A stretch of DNA of 56,705 bases from Klebsormidium nitens. Lineage: Eukaryota; Streptophyta; Klebsormidiophyceae; Klebsormidiales; Klebsormidiaceae. This document shows positions 1-11,339 of this stretch, piece by piece. The DNA lies in NCBI GenBank assembly GCA_000708835.1, contig DF237528.1:1-56705 (forward strand), in the 5' to 3' direction. The notes beneath the pieces were generated by a model, which did no database searches, was not told the DNA's origin, and worked only from the letters and a program-made list of their open reading frames with translations. How positions within the stretch are numbered: position 1 is the stretch's first letter; each line of letters opens with the position of its first letter. A program made the translations under genes and the position numbers.

Positions 1-200
1 CCCTAAACCCTAAACCCTAAACCCTAAACCCTAAACCCTAAACCCTAAACCCTAAACCCTAAACCCTAAACCCTAAACCCTAAACCCTAAACCCTAAACC
101 CTAAACCCTAAACCCTAAAACCCTAAAACCCTAAAACCCTAAAACCCTAAAACCCTAAAACCCTAAAACCCTAAAACCCTAAAACCCTAAAACCCTAAAA
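1..200. repeat. Telomere, composite: (CCCTAAA)16 then (CCCTAAAA)11
   Basis: The C-rich strand reads inward from the chromosome end. Bases 1-112 are sixteen perfect CCCTAAA units (plant or Arabidopsis type, TTTAGGG). Bases 113-200 are eleven perfect CCCTAAAA units (Chlamydomonas type, TTTTAGGG). The switch is abrupt, with no interleaving of the two units. Unique sequence begins at 201. The strand and position fit a left chromosome end. A further isolated CCCTAAAACCCT lies at 259-270. Confidence 0.97.
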
Positions 201-1908
201 AGACCTTCTTAACGCCCATGAGAAGCTGGATCCGAATATGCAACTTTCAACCTCAATACCCTAAAACCCTCACCTTATGTGGAGCGGTTTATTGATCGAT
301 CAAGTGACGTGCATTCTGCAATCATTTTGTGCTTTGCTATTTATTTGACAATATTTCCATGCATGATTTAATGTTTTGATATGAAGTACATATGCATGCC
401 AGAAACATTCAGCTTGTTTATACTTAATTATGATCCGTAGTGGCAGCACGAACCATGCAGGCTAGCCTGCTAGATCTTCAATCCGTGATATGTGAGGCCG
501 TTGTTGTACGTTCTAGCTCTGGCAAGCCTTCTTCAAGCTTAACGATTCCTAGCTCTCCGCGAGTGGTACATCGTACAGGCATGAAACTCAGTTTTAGAGA
601 TTCTTTCAAAAGCTTTTCATGAAGTACGTAACGATAGGATAGTGCGCAGCTTGGTTGCGGGCCCCATGGTTAACTAATGGACTCAGCATGATTGAATGAT
701 CTTCACATCGCGCGGCTCGCCCATGCAATTGTGTGCAAAGTTGGCGGCAAGAATGAAATTAACTTTGCAATTGCATGCCATGCGGATCGGTATACGTACC
801 AACTTATGGCGCATCGGTATACCGTCGTTCCAACTTACTGCGCCACAGGCCACGCTTTGCATGTCGATCAGTGCCACATGCAATATTTCGGCTAGTGCTC
901 AAGCATCTAATAAGTTAGACGGTTCTAGCTTGCATGTGACGGACGGTCTGTACGGTATACATTTCTGCGAAAGCGCCGCGCCGCCGTGGCCCTAGAACTC
1001 GATCCAGCGCCCCATCGAGCGCGCGGCCCCCGCGCCGCCCCCGGCGATTTAGTACATGCCAATCTCTTTTTCCGGGCCCGGGGCTGACTGTAGCTATTGG
1101 GGGGCCCGTGCGACATGCCACATGCAGAGCTCGATGCAGCAAGTCTACGCCAGAACTTAAAAACATCAATTATTACATATTGAATTGTTCTATATAAGCA
1201 AACCATTGATCGAATCGACGTGCTCGATCATTTTGCATGCTAAAGGCGGCGCACTGCCCTCTTCATTCTATACCTGTGATGAATGAATTGTTGCCAGGCT
1301 AGAATAGTAGGTACTCGATCCGGCCCGTGTCATGTAATTTGGCAGGGAAAGTAACCTGCAATGATTCGATCATACTTCCTCAAAAATTGAACAGTGATTC
1401 ATTGAATTGTGTGCCACGGAAGCCTATAGGGTCACTGCCATGTCACTGTGGCTACGGCCCGTTCGAAATGAAGAGATTATCAGGGTACATGTGACCGGCT
1501 CCTTCAATGAACGACTGGACGGTACTAATTTGCCGCCCGCTCAACGAAGTTTGAGTCAAAAGTCATGGTCATGCAAGATCGGACCAGAGCGACAATTCAG
1601 ACCATCCTTCAAGTTTAGCAAATGTGTCACGGGGTCTCTTAGGGCAAGACCAAGTTCACCGACGAGACTCACATCGCTCCTTGAGAAAGCGGGTAAAACT
1701 ATTAGATCTCTTTGTACACGGCTTTGTCTAATGGACTCGATTCAGTTTTGATTGAGTCATTATTTCTTGCATATCCAAAGTAAGGAGACCGCTTCTTCAA
1801 TCATCAGCGCCTTCACAGCCTTGATAAGGAGCATAAGCCAAAAGTCAGACTTGAACAACCGATGGAGGGGACTTCTCATACAACCGGATTAGTCTGCAGC
1901 ACACGCTA
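201..1908. other. Subtelomeric unique spacer, no gene seen
   Basis: This stretch separates the telomere from the 3' end of ARP2. I see no long open frame with coding character, no transposon hallmarks and no subtelomeric satellite. It is rich in words such as ATGCAT and GATCGAT, as are the other gene-free spacers here. A weak direct repeat of about 27 bases, centred on ATCGGTATAC, lies around 781-838. A 12-base CCCTAAAACCCT telomere remnant lies at 259-270. The distal part close to 1908 probably contains the ARP2 3' UTR. Confidence 0.6.
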
Positions 1909-4900
1909 CTATGCATGACCGCATTTCTTGAGACAGCGCACCCCTTCCTCCTCGTACTCCTGCTTGCTGATCCAGAACTCGGGCTTGTCCTTCATGATGT
2001 CCGCGAGTACTGCCCCTCCCAAGAACACCATGTGGCGCCGCCGGGGAGGGTCCTCGATCCTCAACCGGAACTTTTTGAGGGCTTCCGTGTTTCCTTTCAG
2101 GACGTGCTGCAATCAGGAACAATGTACTGGGTCAGCGAATGTAGCCTGCTGATGGTGGAGCAGCAGATCATGAGCCGCAATCAACGGCTCTTCAAATCAT
2201 AGACAGAAAGCATCCTTGTCCAGAAAAGGCCGGTTAGCGGCCTGAGACGCCTTGTGCCGGTGCGTCGTTTCCGCCCTCCCCCGCGGCTGTTGGTGGGCGG
2301 TACCTGGAGGTAGCGCGCGCGCAGGTCGGCCTCGAGGCGGGAGGGCAGGCCGGGGTACATGGAGGAGCCGCCGGAGAGCACGATGTGCTGGTAGAGCGGC
2401 ATGCGGTTGTCGATGTCCATCTCCTGGATGCAGCGAAACACCAGCCCCGACAGGCCCTCGCCCTCGCAGTCCACCAGCTCCGGCCGGAACAGCGCCTCCG
2501 CCGCCTGGAACCGCTCCGCGCCCACCGAGATCACGCGCCCGTCCGGCAGCTGCGAGCAGACGCGGGGCGTTTCTCAAAGGTGCCAGTCAAGGAAGTGCTT
2601 CACGCGTAGTCTCAAGGACAGCGATGCTCAACAGCTGCGGTTATCCACGTCTCATCTTCAACTTTCACTGAGCGGGCACCCATGAGACAACCAAGACGAG
2701 ACTGTTCCCACTGCAAGGTAGGTATGGCCCACGCAGGGCTGTCTGGGGGCCTCACGGTGTAGTTCTTGACCAGGATGGTCGTCTCCTGCGCCAGCCGCAT
2801 CTCGCGCGCGTAGTCCGCACTGCAGCGCCAGGCACACCCACACCACGAGTCAGGCCCAGCAGCGTCCTCCGCAGCAGGCTTCAGCACCGCAGCAGGAAAG
2901 GCCGTACAGTCACAGGCCCCACCGGACAATACACCGGGCAGGGGGCCCCACGGATCCGGCCTGCCACAGTGGGGCACTTCGCCCTGGCTTCCTGGAACCA
3001 TGCAGCAGTGCAGGGCTGGGCGGGCGCGAGGGACTCACCTGACGTAGCAAAGCTGCTCTTTGATCTCGCGCACCGTCTCAAAATCGGCGGTGCGGTTGAA
3101 GGCATACCTGCCGAACAGGAAGAGTGACCCGTCAGGCCTGCCGCAGTGCATCGTCTAGTGTTCCCCATTCGACTTGCAAGAACACGGACATCGATTGCCC
3201 CAGCACAGCCAGTGCGATCTCACTGCCACATGCAAGCATGCCCACGCGGTGCGCGGGCGGGCGGGCTGTGCTGCTGGGGCAGGGCAGGGTGCTGACCCGC
3301 GGCGGGAGAGGAGGTCGATGAGGTGCGCCGTGATGTGGCGGCCGGCGACGTTCATCCGCTTGGTCAGGTGCGGGAATGCAAAGCCGTCCACCACCGGCAC
3401 CTGCAGCGACGCGCGCAGTCAGGGCACGGCGCAAGGGGGGCGCGCAACAGGGGGACGTGCCAGGCAGTACACACGCAGACCAGCACGGGGCAAGAGCCTG
3501 CACTTGGCACATCCTGCCACATTAGCGGTCCTTTTGTTCTTTCTGACCGGGGAGCAACGGCGGGGGCCCTCACCACGTGCGTGACCCCATCCCCGGAGTC
3601 CACCACCAGCCCCGTGAGCAGGCCTGCACAGCCAAGAGCGCACCGCCTCAGGTGGCCATGGGCGGGGGCGCAGTGCGGTCACAGCAGAGCAGCAGGGAAG
3701 AAAGCGCGACGTCAGGCGACAACTGAAGGCAGACAAGGGGGCAGCATGCACCGGAGCCAGCGCAAGGAGGAAGGGGCCTGCCCGCCCTGGTGGCAGCGAT
3801 GGGGGCGAGGAGTGTTACCCTGGGCGTAGAGCGTGAGGACGGCCTGGATCTGGATGAAGGCGCCAGCGAAGCCATACTTCTCAAACATGGTCTCTATCTG
3901 CAGCAACATGTGACCAAAGGGCACACTCTCAGTCAGTCCCACCAGGGCCGTCAGAATCTGGTGGCCAGGCAGGGGCAAGAACCCAGATCTCTATACGATT
4001 GCATTAAAGAAGCGAATGCTTGTAATGCTTCTCGGTCAGACTACACACAACATTCCGGCTAGAAATTTCCCGGGCTGGCCCGCAGCAGGGGCGCGCTCAC
4101 CATCTTCTCGCGGTTCTTGCTGGGGTTGAGGGGCGGGTCGGTGAGCAGGATGCGGCACTCGGAGGGGTCGATGCGCAGCTTGTCGTAGAAGGTGTGGTCC
4201 CAGATGTGGCCCATGTCCTCCCAGCTCTGCACAATGCCGTTCTGCACCGGGTAGCTCACCTCCAGCTGGGCACGCAGCGCGCTCGCACGCGCGCCCACCA
4301 CCACGTCCTGCACCACCGCCGCACTGCGGCTCAGAAGAGGGGTGGAGCAGCGCATATGCCAGGGAGCTAGGAATAGCTGCGGCAGAGCTCCAATGGGCAT
4401 TGGGACTGCTCCCAAAGAAGCATGAGCTTCAAGAGAATTGTGCCCACCATTCCTGGTCACAACCAAGATTACTAGGAAAGACTTTGGGGCGAAGCGCCTC
4501 ACCTCGAGGGCCTCTTGCCCCTGGGCTTCCTCATACCGCAGGATGGGGCGCCCCACCACACAAGGGAAGACAGCGCTGGGGAAGTTGTTGCCCGCAAAGC
4601 CACATTTGACGAACTGCAAAGGAGGCGGGCGCAAACATTTGTGACCACGTGTGAAGGTATGACTGGCATTTAACACTCCACCTGCAAAAGTTCTGGAACT
4701 TCACGGTTCTTCAATCAAAGAAGCCCCAACTACAGGGGCCTTTGGGGAACAGTTTGCTGGACAAAGAAGTGCACGAGGGCCACTGATTTACCGACATGAT
4801 TCCACGTGCTCTTTAAAGAGGCCTCCGCATGATTGAAGTTTTACCCCATGTCTTCCAGGTGCAGTATGAGCGTTGCCCCCAGTCATTTCACAATGAAGGA

Positions 4901-4982
4901 CAACATCTCGTAGCCCCGCTGTTTTGGGTGTGCTCACCCCGGTGCCATTGTCACACACCACCACCTTGTTGCGCTCCGCCAT
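1909..4982 (-). CDS. ARP2: Actin-related protein 2 (ARP2/3 complex subunit)
   Basis: ARP2 is the actin-like subunit that, with ARP3, nucleates branched actin filaments in the cytoplasm. Ten exons join in frame: 4938-4982, 4503-4613, 4101-4307, 3819-3897, 3574-3623, 3297-3400, 3039-3107, 2756-2819, 2304-2549 and 1909-2106. The product is 390 residues, close to the 389-394 usual for the family. The start [15 protein letters not shown] carries the first phosphate loop (residues 11-15). The second is VDSGDGVTH near 155-163, and the adenosine motif [10 protein letters not shown] is at 301-310. The ARP2-specific stretches [10 protein letters not shown] and [14 protein letters not shown] are also present. 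All introns are GT-AG. The gene is transcribed toward the telomere and is the first gene from it. It is divergent from the SixA-like gene. Identification is by recognised family sequence and is very secure. Confidence 0.96.
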
Positions 4983-5993
4983 GCCCCCTGCCAGTGGCCA
5001 GGGGCGGCAGCAGCAGGCAATCGCACAGCACTGCAGACAGCGGGGAAGGATTTCTAGAACTTTTGGTAACAAGCTGACATGTCCACAAAGAGGTTCCCTG
5101 TTTTATCGGCCTGCATGCATTCTAGTGCGAACACGGCCATTTGTTACAAGCACGTGATAAGAGCAAGACGAATGGGTACGTCAAGGCACACCTTGTCAAC
5201 GGAGTTTGTCCTGTGGGCAGGGATCCCCTCAGAGCTGCCCCGCCCCAGCACGAAGGTTGAGTCTTTCAATGTCGCCTCCCTACTCAGCAGGCACAAATTC
5301 CAGAGTCCTTCTGTTGGTGCTTGGCATCGCCAACTATGAACCGCTCACATTATCCACCAAGAGACATTTTGATGGCGCACCCGACGCTTGTGCGATTGTA
5401 TCATGTACACTTGCCAGAGGAGATGGTCAATGCTTATTATTGCACAAACAAGTTGACTCCTCTGCATCAATAGGCCAACTGGCTTCGGGGCTGGCTGAAT
5501 GCCACACTAGCTTCCTTTTAAAACCTCTTCCAGCTAGGGCGCCAAGCCGTCCCTGTTTTCTGAGGTACGAGCCACCACTGGCTCCAGAGTCCAATGTATG
5601 GGAATTCCCTTCTTCACGAATTTTCGGCGACCGCCAGCACCTGCGAAGCTCTCAGTATATCCACAGGTGATTGATCTCTGTCGCCCCAAAGTTCTACATT
5701 TGCAGCGCTTTCTTCCAGTCGAGTCGTCAGTCCAAAGATCAGACCCCAATTGAATCGAGAGCGCTCCCAGTTGCTGCTGCTCCTCTGGCCCGATGGTGTG
5801 CTCTCAGGTCGTCTCCCCTTCTGTTCTCTGCTCTTTGGGGCATTCATTGTACCACCCCACTCCTGGCTGTGCACGTGTTGCCCCTGCGGCCTGCCCTAGT
5901 TTCCCAAATGCATTTTTAGGGGTGCTCACATGGCAGGGTCTGGACCCCCACCGACTGCAGCTTGGGCCGGGGGGGCCCTTGGGCGGCAGTGCC
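4983..5993. promoter_or_regulatory. Head-to-head spacer, ARP2 / SixA-like promoters
   Basis: About 1 kb lies between two divergent start codons and should hold both promoters and 5' UTRs. Two G-box cores (CACGTG) are present, at 5151-5156 and 5872-5877. In plants, G-boxes bind bZIP and bHLH factors; their use here is inference. I see no clear TATA box. Part of the right end (from 5793) is an open frame continuous with the SixA-like exon 1 and may be coding. Confidence 0.5.
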
Positions 5994-7975
5994 ATGCGGC
6001 ATGAGCGGATGGGGCCTCCAGGGTGCTCACAGCGATCGGTGCGGGCAGAGGCTGGAGCGGGGGCAGCGGACATGCCGGCCGAGGGCGGAGGAGCCAGTCC
6101 TTTGAAGGCGGTGGCCAGTCCGAGCGGAGCTGCGCCCGCCGTGGAGGCTGGCAGCAGGGCCGGGAAGCGGGGGCGCGGGGGGGCGCGGTCCAAGGAGAAG
6201 CGACGGTTGGTGCTGCTGCGGCACGCCAAGAGCTCCTTTGCGGACCTTACCTTGCGAGGTAGGGGCTGCAGCAATCGTTGAATGCAGAAGGTCCTCGCTC
6301 AGGGAGGCATGCAATGCAGGCACTGCGCACTGTGTTCTTGACGCTGCTGTGCAATCAGAGGGATCAGTTTGTCGTGCATGCTCTTTGTGGTCCCTGTATC
6401 GTTGTGTCTGCATGACTTATCCGTGCTGCGGCTGCTCGTGTGTGCCTGTCCAGACCACGAGCGGCCGCTGGACGAGGCAGGTCGGGCATCTGCGCGCGAA
6501 GTGGCGGCGAAGCTGAAGACTGCGGGCTGGCTGCCCAAGCTGGTGCTCTGCAGGTGCGCACTTACTGCCAGTGTAGTGCTGTCACAACTGTGTCCCACAC
6601 ACCCGTCTCCTGTGTTTGTGACGGGACTGCCGGTGACTCTGCTCTAGACGGCTGCAATGCCACTTTTAGTCAAATGTCGAGTGGCGCATGAGCAAGCTGG
6701 ATTGGAATTGAAAACGTGTTGACAGCATGCAGCCCCCGGCTTCTTGGTTGTGGACCTACTGATGCTGCCTGTCTGGTTTGGAATGCAGTGACAGCCTGCG
6801 CACGCGCGAGACGCTGGCGGTGATGCAGAGCGAGGTGGGCGAGCTGGCAGAGGCGGAGACGCGCTTCTTGGGCAGCTACTACACCAAGAGCCAGCTGGAC
6901 GGCCAGACCGCGCAGCACCTGCGCGAGACCATCTGCAAGTACGCCGCCGACGCGCTTGCCACCGTCATGTGAGCACCCCTGACACCCCCATTGCTGGCCG
7001 GCCAGGCCACTGGCGGCACCAGCTTTGCTTGTGGCTTTTTGAGGGGGGGCGGGCAGTGTGGCAAAACGGACAAAGTAACCGAACTTTTTCCGAACCGTAT
7101 GACTGTCGACGCCAGAGCCACCAGCAATACGAGCAACCGAGTGACTTTTGGTGGGGTTAGGTCGGGGGGTTAGGGTGGGTGGGGGTAGGTTGCCGGTGGA
7201 ACGCCTTAGGGTGTGGGTTAGGTCTCGCGTCAATGTAGCTTAGGTTTTAGTGTTTGCTGGCATTCCCGGGAGCTAATTTGCCTGGGGGGATATACGTACC
7301 GTGAAGTATGTACCATCTAGCGCATTGAGCGTGCGAAGTTTCCCGCGGTAACTACCGCGTGCGCCGACGTTTCATCGTTTCGGAAAAAGTTCGGCTACTA
7401 TGTGCCTCTTGCGGCAGTGTGCCCCCTGCCAGATCCTGTCCAGCTTGGGGGCATCAGCTGTAGCCTATATCATTTCCTTGCTTCCCAGTGTGGGGTCTCT
7501 CAAGTAGTGTCAGAAAAGTTGCTGCTTCGGAACTTTTGCGTCGCCCATCTCTCCCTGCTATGCACAGACAACGTGCCTGCCGTTACATGACGGCTTGGGC
7601 TGACAGCCGGCTGCGTGCGCAGGTGTATGGGCCACAACCGGGGGTGGGAAGAGGCTGCCAGTGACTTCACGGGGCTGCAGCTCGAGTTGAAGACCGCAAA
7701 CGCTGCACTGCTAGAAACGACAGGGGACTCGTGGGAGGATGTAAGCCCCTCGAGTCCTTGTGTTGGTCCTGGCAGAAGCCACACTCCCAGGCCACTTGGT
7801 GTGCTAGGGTGCGAAGTTGGTCGTCATTTTCTCAGAGGCTACTTGTGGCGGACCAACAAGACGTCTTCTTTGCTGGTTTGACCCAGGTCTGCTTGTGTGG
7901 ATGCAGGCTTTCGAACACGCCCACAAAGGCGGCTGGAAACTGTGCGGCCTGCTCACACCGGACCCCGCAGGGTAG
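5994..7975 (+). CDS. SixA-like histidine phosphatase family protein
   Basis: This is a member of the phosphoglycerate-mutase-like (histidine phosphatase) superfamily, SixA type, which hydrolyses phosphate esters or phosphohistidine through a phospho-His intermediate. Five exons join in frame: 5994-6258, 6454-6553, 6789-6968, 7623-7740 and 7907-7975. The nucleophile motif is LVLLRHAKSSF. DHERPLDEAGR, SDSLRTRET and the second catalytic histidine in MCMGHNRGWE follow, and the C-terminal AFEHAHKGGWKLCGLLTPD completes the usual compact fold. The region before RHAK is Ala/Gly/Arg-rich and could be a targeting peptide. The start is uncertain: in-frame ATGs lie at 5793, 5994, 6009 and 6072, and I chose 5994 tentatively, giving 243 residues. 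Intron 3 (6969-7622) carries a putative inverted-repeat element. The physiological substrate is not visible from sequence. Confidence 0.85.
7078..7395. mobile_element. Putative TA-flanked MITE (mariner/Stowaway-like) in an intron
   Basis: The element lies in intron 3 of the SixA-like gene. The left end reads ACCGAACTTTTTCCGAA, and the right end is its inverted repeat, TTCGGAAAAAGTTCGGC. A 16-base core matches perfectly in inverted orientation, and imperfect pairing continues inward (GTCGACGC against GCGCCGAC). Both ends are flanked by TA (7076-7077 and 7396-7397), the target duplication of Tc1/mariner-type elements. Length is 318 bases with no coding frame, so it would be a non-autonomous copy. 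The interior holds a G-rich run around 7148-7190 with several GGGG and GGTTAGGG tracts. Naming the superfamily is inference, because only one copy is seen. Confidence 0.6.
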
Positions 7976-9775
7976 CCAGCTCAGCCAGGACCGGCGGGCC
8001 AAACGTTGGGAGGTCAATGCCTTGTGTGGCGCATGTGGTCACAAAGGCAAGTGGCTGGTTTATTGAGTTGCTCCATAAGATTTTCTGCAACTGTATATAA
8101 CTATTCCAGATGCACGAGGGGCATAGGCGTGCTTCGATTAAGCAAGGTGCGTTTCTCATTGCCAAGGAGGTCCACTAAAGTGGGGACTGTTGGTTTTGCA
8201 ATCTTTTGGCATGTCAATCTGCATACATCTTTGTTTTTGCCAAAGTCGCAATACTGATCTTAAAAGATGTTCGGGGGACGATTGGACTCCTTTGCATACA
8301 CCGTCCAACATTTTCAATCAACAATGATGCGCTCTCTGAAAAATCGTGGAAAAACTCGAGCAGAGCAAGTTAAAATCTGCGGTCTGGCAGATTACCAACC
8401 AATGGAGTCAGGATACCCCTGTGAAAGATAAAGCTATGGTCACGTTGAATTATCCATACATGCGGCACCATGAGCATGCAGTGCTGATTAAGCCACCATG
8501 CGTTCTGTATAAAGGGGTGCCGGGCTGCCCAGAGCACATGCAGTGCGTATTGGCGGATCAAGCAACCGACCGTAGGCCAGTAAAATTGAACTTGACTCAA
8601 AAATCGAAACTTGTTGGAAATTGGATCGATCGATGGCGAGCGACCACTGACGAGAACGGGTAGAGGCATGCAACTTTTGAGTGTACATATACTTAAGAAT
8701 GACTCATCCGCATCGAATGCATGTGGGGCACTATAATTATGTTAACACATGTATATTGAATTGTGAATTAATATAATGTACACTCCAATCCTACGCGTAC
8801 GTCGCGTATACGTCCATACAGTACGTGACCGTACTAAGCTATATCGTAAATTAAAAACATGCAGATTGCATGCATGCGCTTATATGATTAGCGCTTTAAG
8901 CATATATGTGCATGTACGTGCATCCCGGCCAAAGGTTTGCACGCGTATATATTGCATGCATGACGTGAAGTCATCCGCGCACCACGCGACGGTTATAGTA
9001 TACGATGGTCACCTATAGTAATGATACATTGTTGCTTTTGATTTCAACCAGAGCGCGCGGCTGATGCATTGAGGTACGCTCACCGCGGCGCACAGCTCAG
9101 CCTACGAAGGCAAGTCTACTAAGTGAGTGGCTGTGGCGGTGGCGACTCGATCACACGTACTGAGAACTGAGTGGACAGCGGTAGCTTAAGTTAGCAAGGA
9201 TCCCACCCTGTCAAGCTCCTAGCTGGAAACGAAACCATCTTACGACTAAGTTCGACGTTCGTCTTGACTTGATTGCGAGCTAACGGGGGCAGACCCTGTG
9301 AAATTCGCAGGGATACCGCTGCATCGTCAACTCGCCAGAGCTGTATGTCTGTATTCAACATAGTCTAGTATAAGGATCCGAACGTCTAGCCTAGAGATGT
9401 TCCAGTCCAACGTTAATGCATTGACTTTGATTGATTTGAAGGGACACTGAATCAATGCCCCGTTCAGAACTTGGACAAGAAAGCAATGCGCCCTCTTCTA
9501 TTTGTGATCTCAGCTAGTCTTTACACCTGCATATCCCTACCCCTTACATTGAGGCGTATAACTACAATAGCTCATCCTTTTCAGGTGTGCGGGACACGTC
9601 GCTTGTCCCGCCTCTAAAATTCGCAGTTTGGAGAAACTTCGCAACAGGCAGCTCCCCAGACCTTTCGAGTTATTGTACATAATATTAGCCGGCCTTCCCT
9701 TCGTTTGCCCTCCAGTCGCTCCTTTGTGCCCCCTGATCTCGCGGTGCCCTTGTGAGCGGCAGCAGCCGTTGAGTG
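7976..9775. other. Convergent spacer between SixA-like and RINGv A, no gene seen
   Basis: This spacer holds the 3' flanks of two converging genes. From about 8690 to 9040 the sequence is rich in self-complementary words (GTAC, ATGCAT, TATA, ACGCGT). A 105-codon open frame at 8346-8663 has no recognisable domain and no coding-like composition, so I do not call it. I saw no repeat longer than short words. Confidence 0.5.
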
Positions 9776-11339
9776 TCAGACGTTGTGCACGCTGGTGATG
9801 GGCGAGCGCGGCGACGTGGGCGAGCTGAAGGGCACCAGCACCGGGATCAGGTTCGCCTTGCGCCACCGCTGCGACACCTGCCAGCCAGCCACACACAACA
9901 GAGAGGGGCCGTCAGGGACACCGCTGACAGACATTGGAGGGCAGCGCGACTGAGGCCACGTGGGGAACAAAGAGCACCTCCAATCGAACCTCGGCCGTGA
10001 TCTCTGGTGAATCGTCATCCTAGCGCCAGCAGCAGCGGGCTTGCATGAGCCCGCGAGTGCGGGTGCCGGGAGCCGCACCTTGGCGAGGGTGAAGATGCCG
10101 AGCGCGAGCACGGTGATGCCCATGCCCAGACTGATGTAGAATGCCACCCCACCCACGCCGGCCTGCAGCGCCACACACAAATTGCGTGTCAGAAGACGGA
10201 CCAGCCTGCAGACCAGCTCTTGCCGACATGCTGTGCAAGCAGGAGAAACGGACTCCCAGCCGGATGGGGACCTGACGATGCTGTCACATCAACAGACGCA
10301 TCGCGCATGGTCGAGCCCTGCGACACACTGAGCTTTGGCGGATGCAAAGGCCGTTTGCTTCTGTGTGCAAACTAGCAGAGCATGGCGGGTGTGGTGCGGC
10401 GCTGACCTGGTCCTGCGAGTAGGCAAAGAGGTAGAAGAGCGCAACCATGGCGGCCAGCGTAACTAGGATGGTGGCAAACTCGGCGTAGAAGCCCAGGGAG
10501 GCGCAGCTGCAGAGCGCGTCCAGCGTGAGGTTGAGGCGCTCGCGCACGTGCAGGCGGTACGGCGCCTTGCACACCTCGCAGCTCAGCGCGGCCGCGTCCG
10601 GGACAGCAGGGTCCGCGCGCCGCCGCTCCAGCCACTGCTGCAGGCACCGCAGGTGCACGCGCGCCATGCTGCCGCCGCACAGGCACGGCCTGGGGGGGGA
10701 GAGAACGCAGAGAACGGGTCGGGGGGGGTACGGGAGAGAACGGGGCAAGGACTGGCATACTGATAAGAACCAACAGGCGATTGGTGTCAGAATGTTGACC
10801 GAATTCCTCATAAAGTTCCTACTTTGAGGCCCATGGATAACGTCCAAAAGAAGAATTCGAATAGCAAGAAACGCTTCATATTATAGGAGAGCTCGTTCTG
10901 ATGCTCGTTTTGGACTTCTCGCGCACCTGATCATCCGCTCCCCGCCCTCCCTCCCCTCCTTGCATATCCTGCACTCCTCCATCTCTATGCTCCCCTGCCG
11001 ACTGAGCGACGTCCTCTTGGTGGGGCTGCCCACCCCCCCCAGGCCTCCCCCCGCTGTCATGGGGGCCATGCTGGGCGCGCCTTGCCACCCCTGGCCAGTG
11101 CCGCCATGGCCGTCGCTGGCGCGGTGCGTGCGGATGGGCCGCAGGAGGGGCTGCTGCAGCACGAGCTCCCCCGCGGAGGGGGTGTGGCCGCGCAGCGCCC
11201 CGCTGAAGGTGACCGCGCGCGCAAGCGCCCCCGCCTTGGGGAGGCCCTCCTCCAGGCTGGCCTCGCTCGGCCAGTCAGGGCCCACCGTGTGGGCGTGCGC
11301 TATGCGGGGGGGCTCCAGCCGCCCACCTCCGCTGGCCAT
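9776..11339 (-). CDS. RINGv (RING-CH) membrane E3 ubiquitin ligase, paralogue A
   Basis: A MARCH-type E3 ligase, expected to sit in an internal or plasma membrane and ubiquitinate membrane substrates. Four exons join in frame: 10927-11339, 10407-10689, 10079-10162 and 9776-9877, giving 293 residues. The C4HC3 RINGv ligands are all present: C123 and C126, C140 and C142, H150, C153, C175 and C178, with the family signature PCLCGGSMARVH. The N-terminal 120 residues are low-complexity and basic. After the RINGv come hydrophobic segments (about 190-225 in exon 2 and about 237-258 in exon 3) and a Ser/Pro-rich tail with TSPRSP. Exon 1 is preceded directly by TTACAG, a good splice acceptor, so the real start may lie in an upstream exon or the 5' UTR may be spliced. 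The layout and phases match paralogue B at 40082-42261. Confidence 0.88.

Noticed and set aside
2252-2671. Antisense frame over ARP2 exon 9
   Set aside because: It is a GC-rich shadow of the real ARP2 exon; the Arg/Pro/Ala-rich translation is typical of an antisense frame.
8346-8663. Open frame of 105 codons on the plus strand
   Set aside because: The residue mix looks like translated spacer, and no domain or conserved motif is visible.
9970-9995. GGTTCGATT-like tRNA B-box on the minus strand
   Set aside because: No matching A-box, acceptor stem or cloverleaf could be placed around it; no tRNA gene was supported anywhere in the window.
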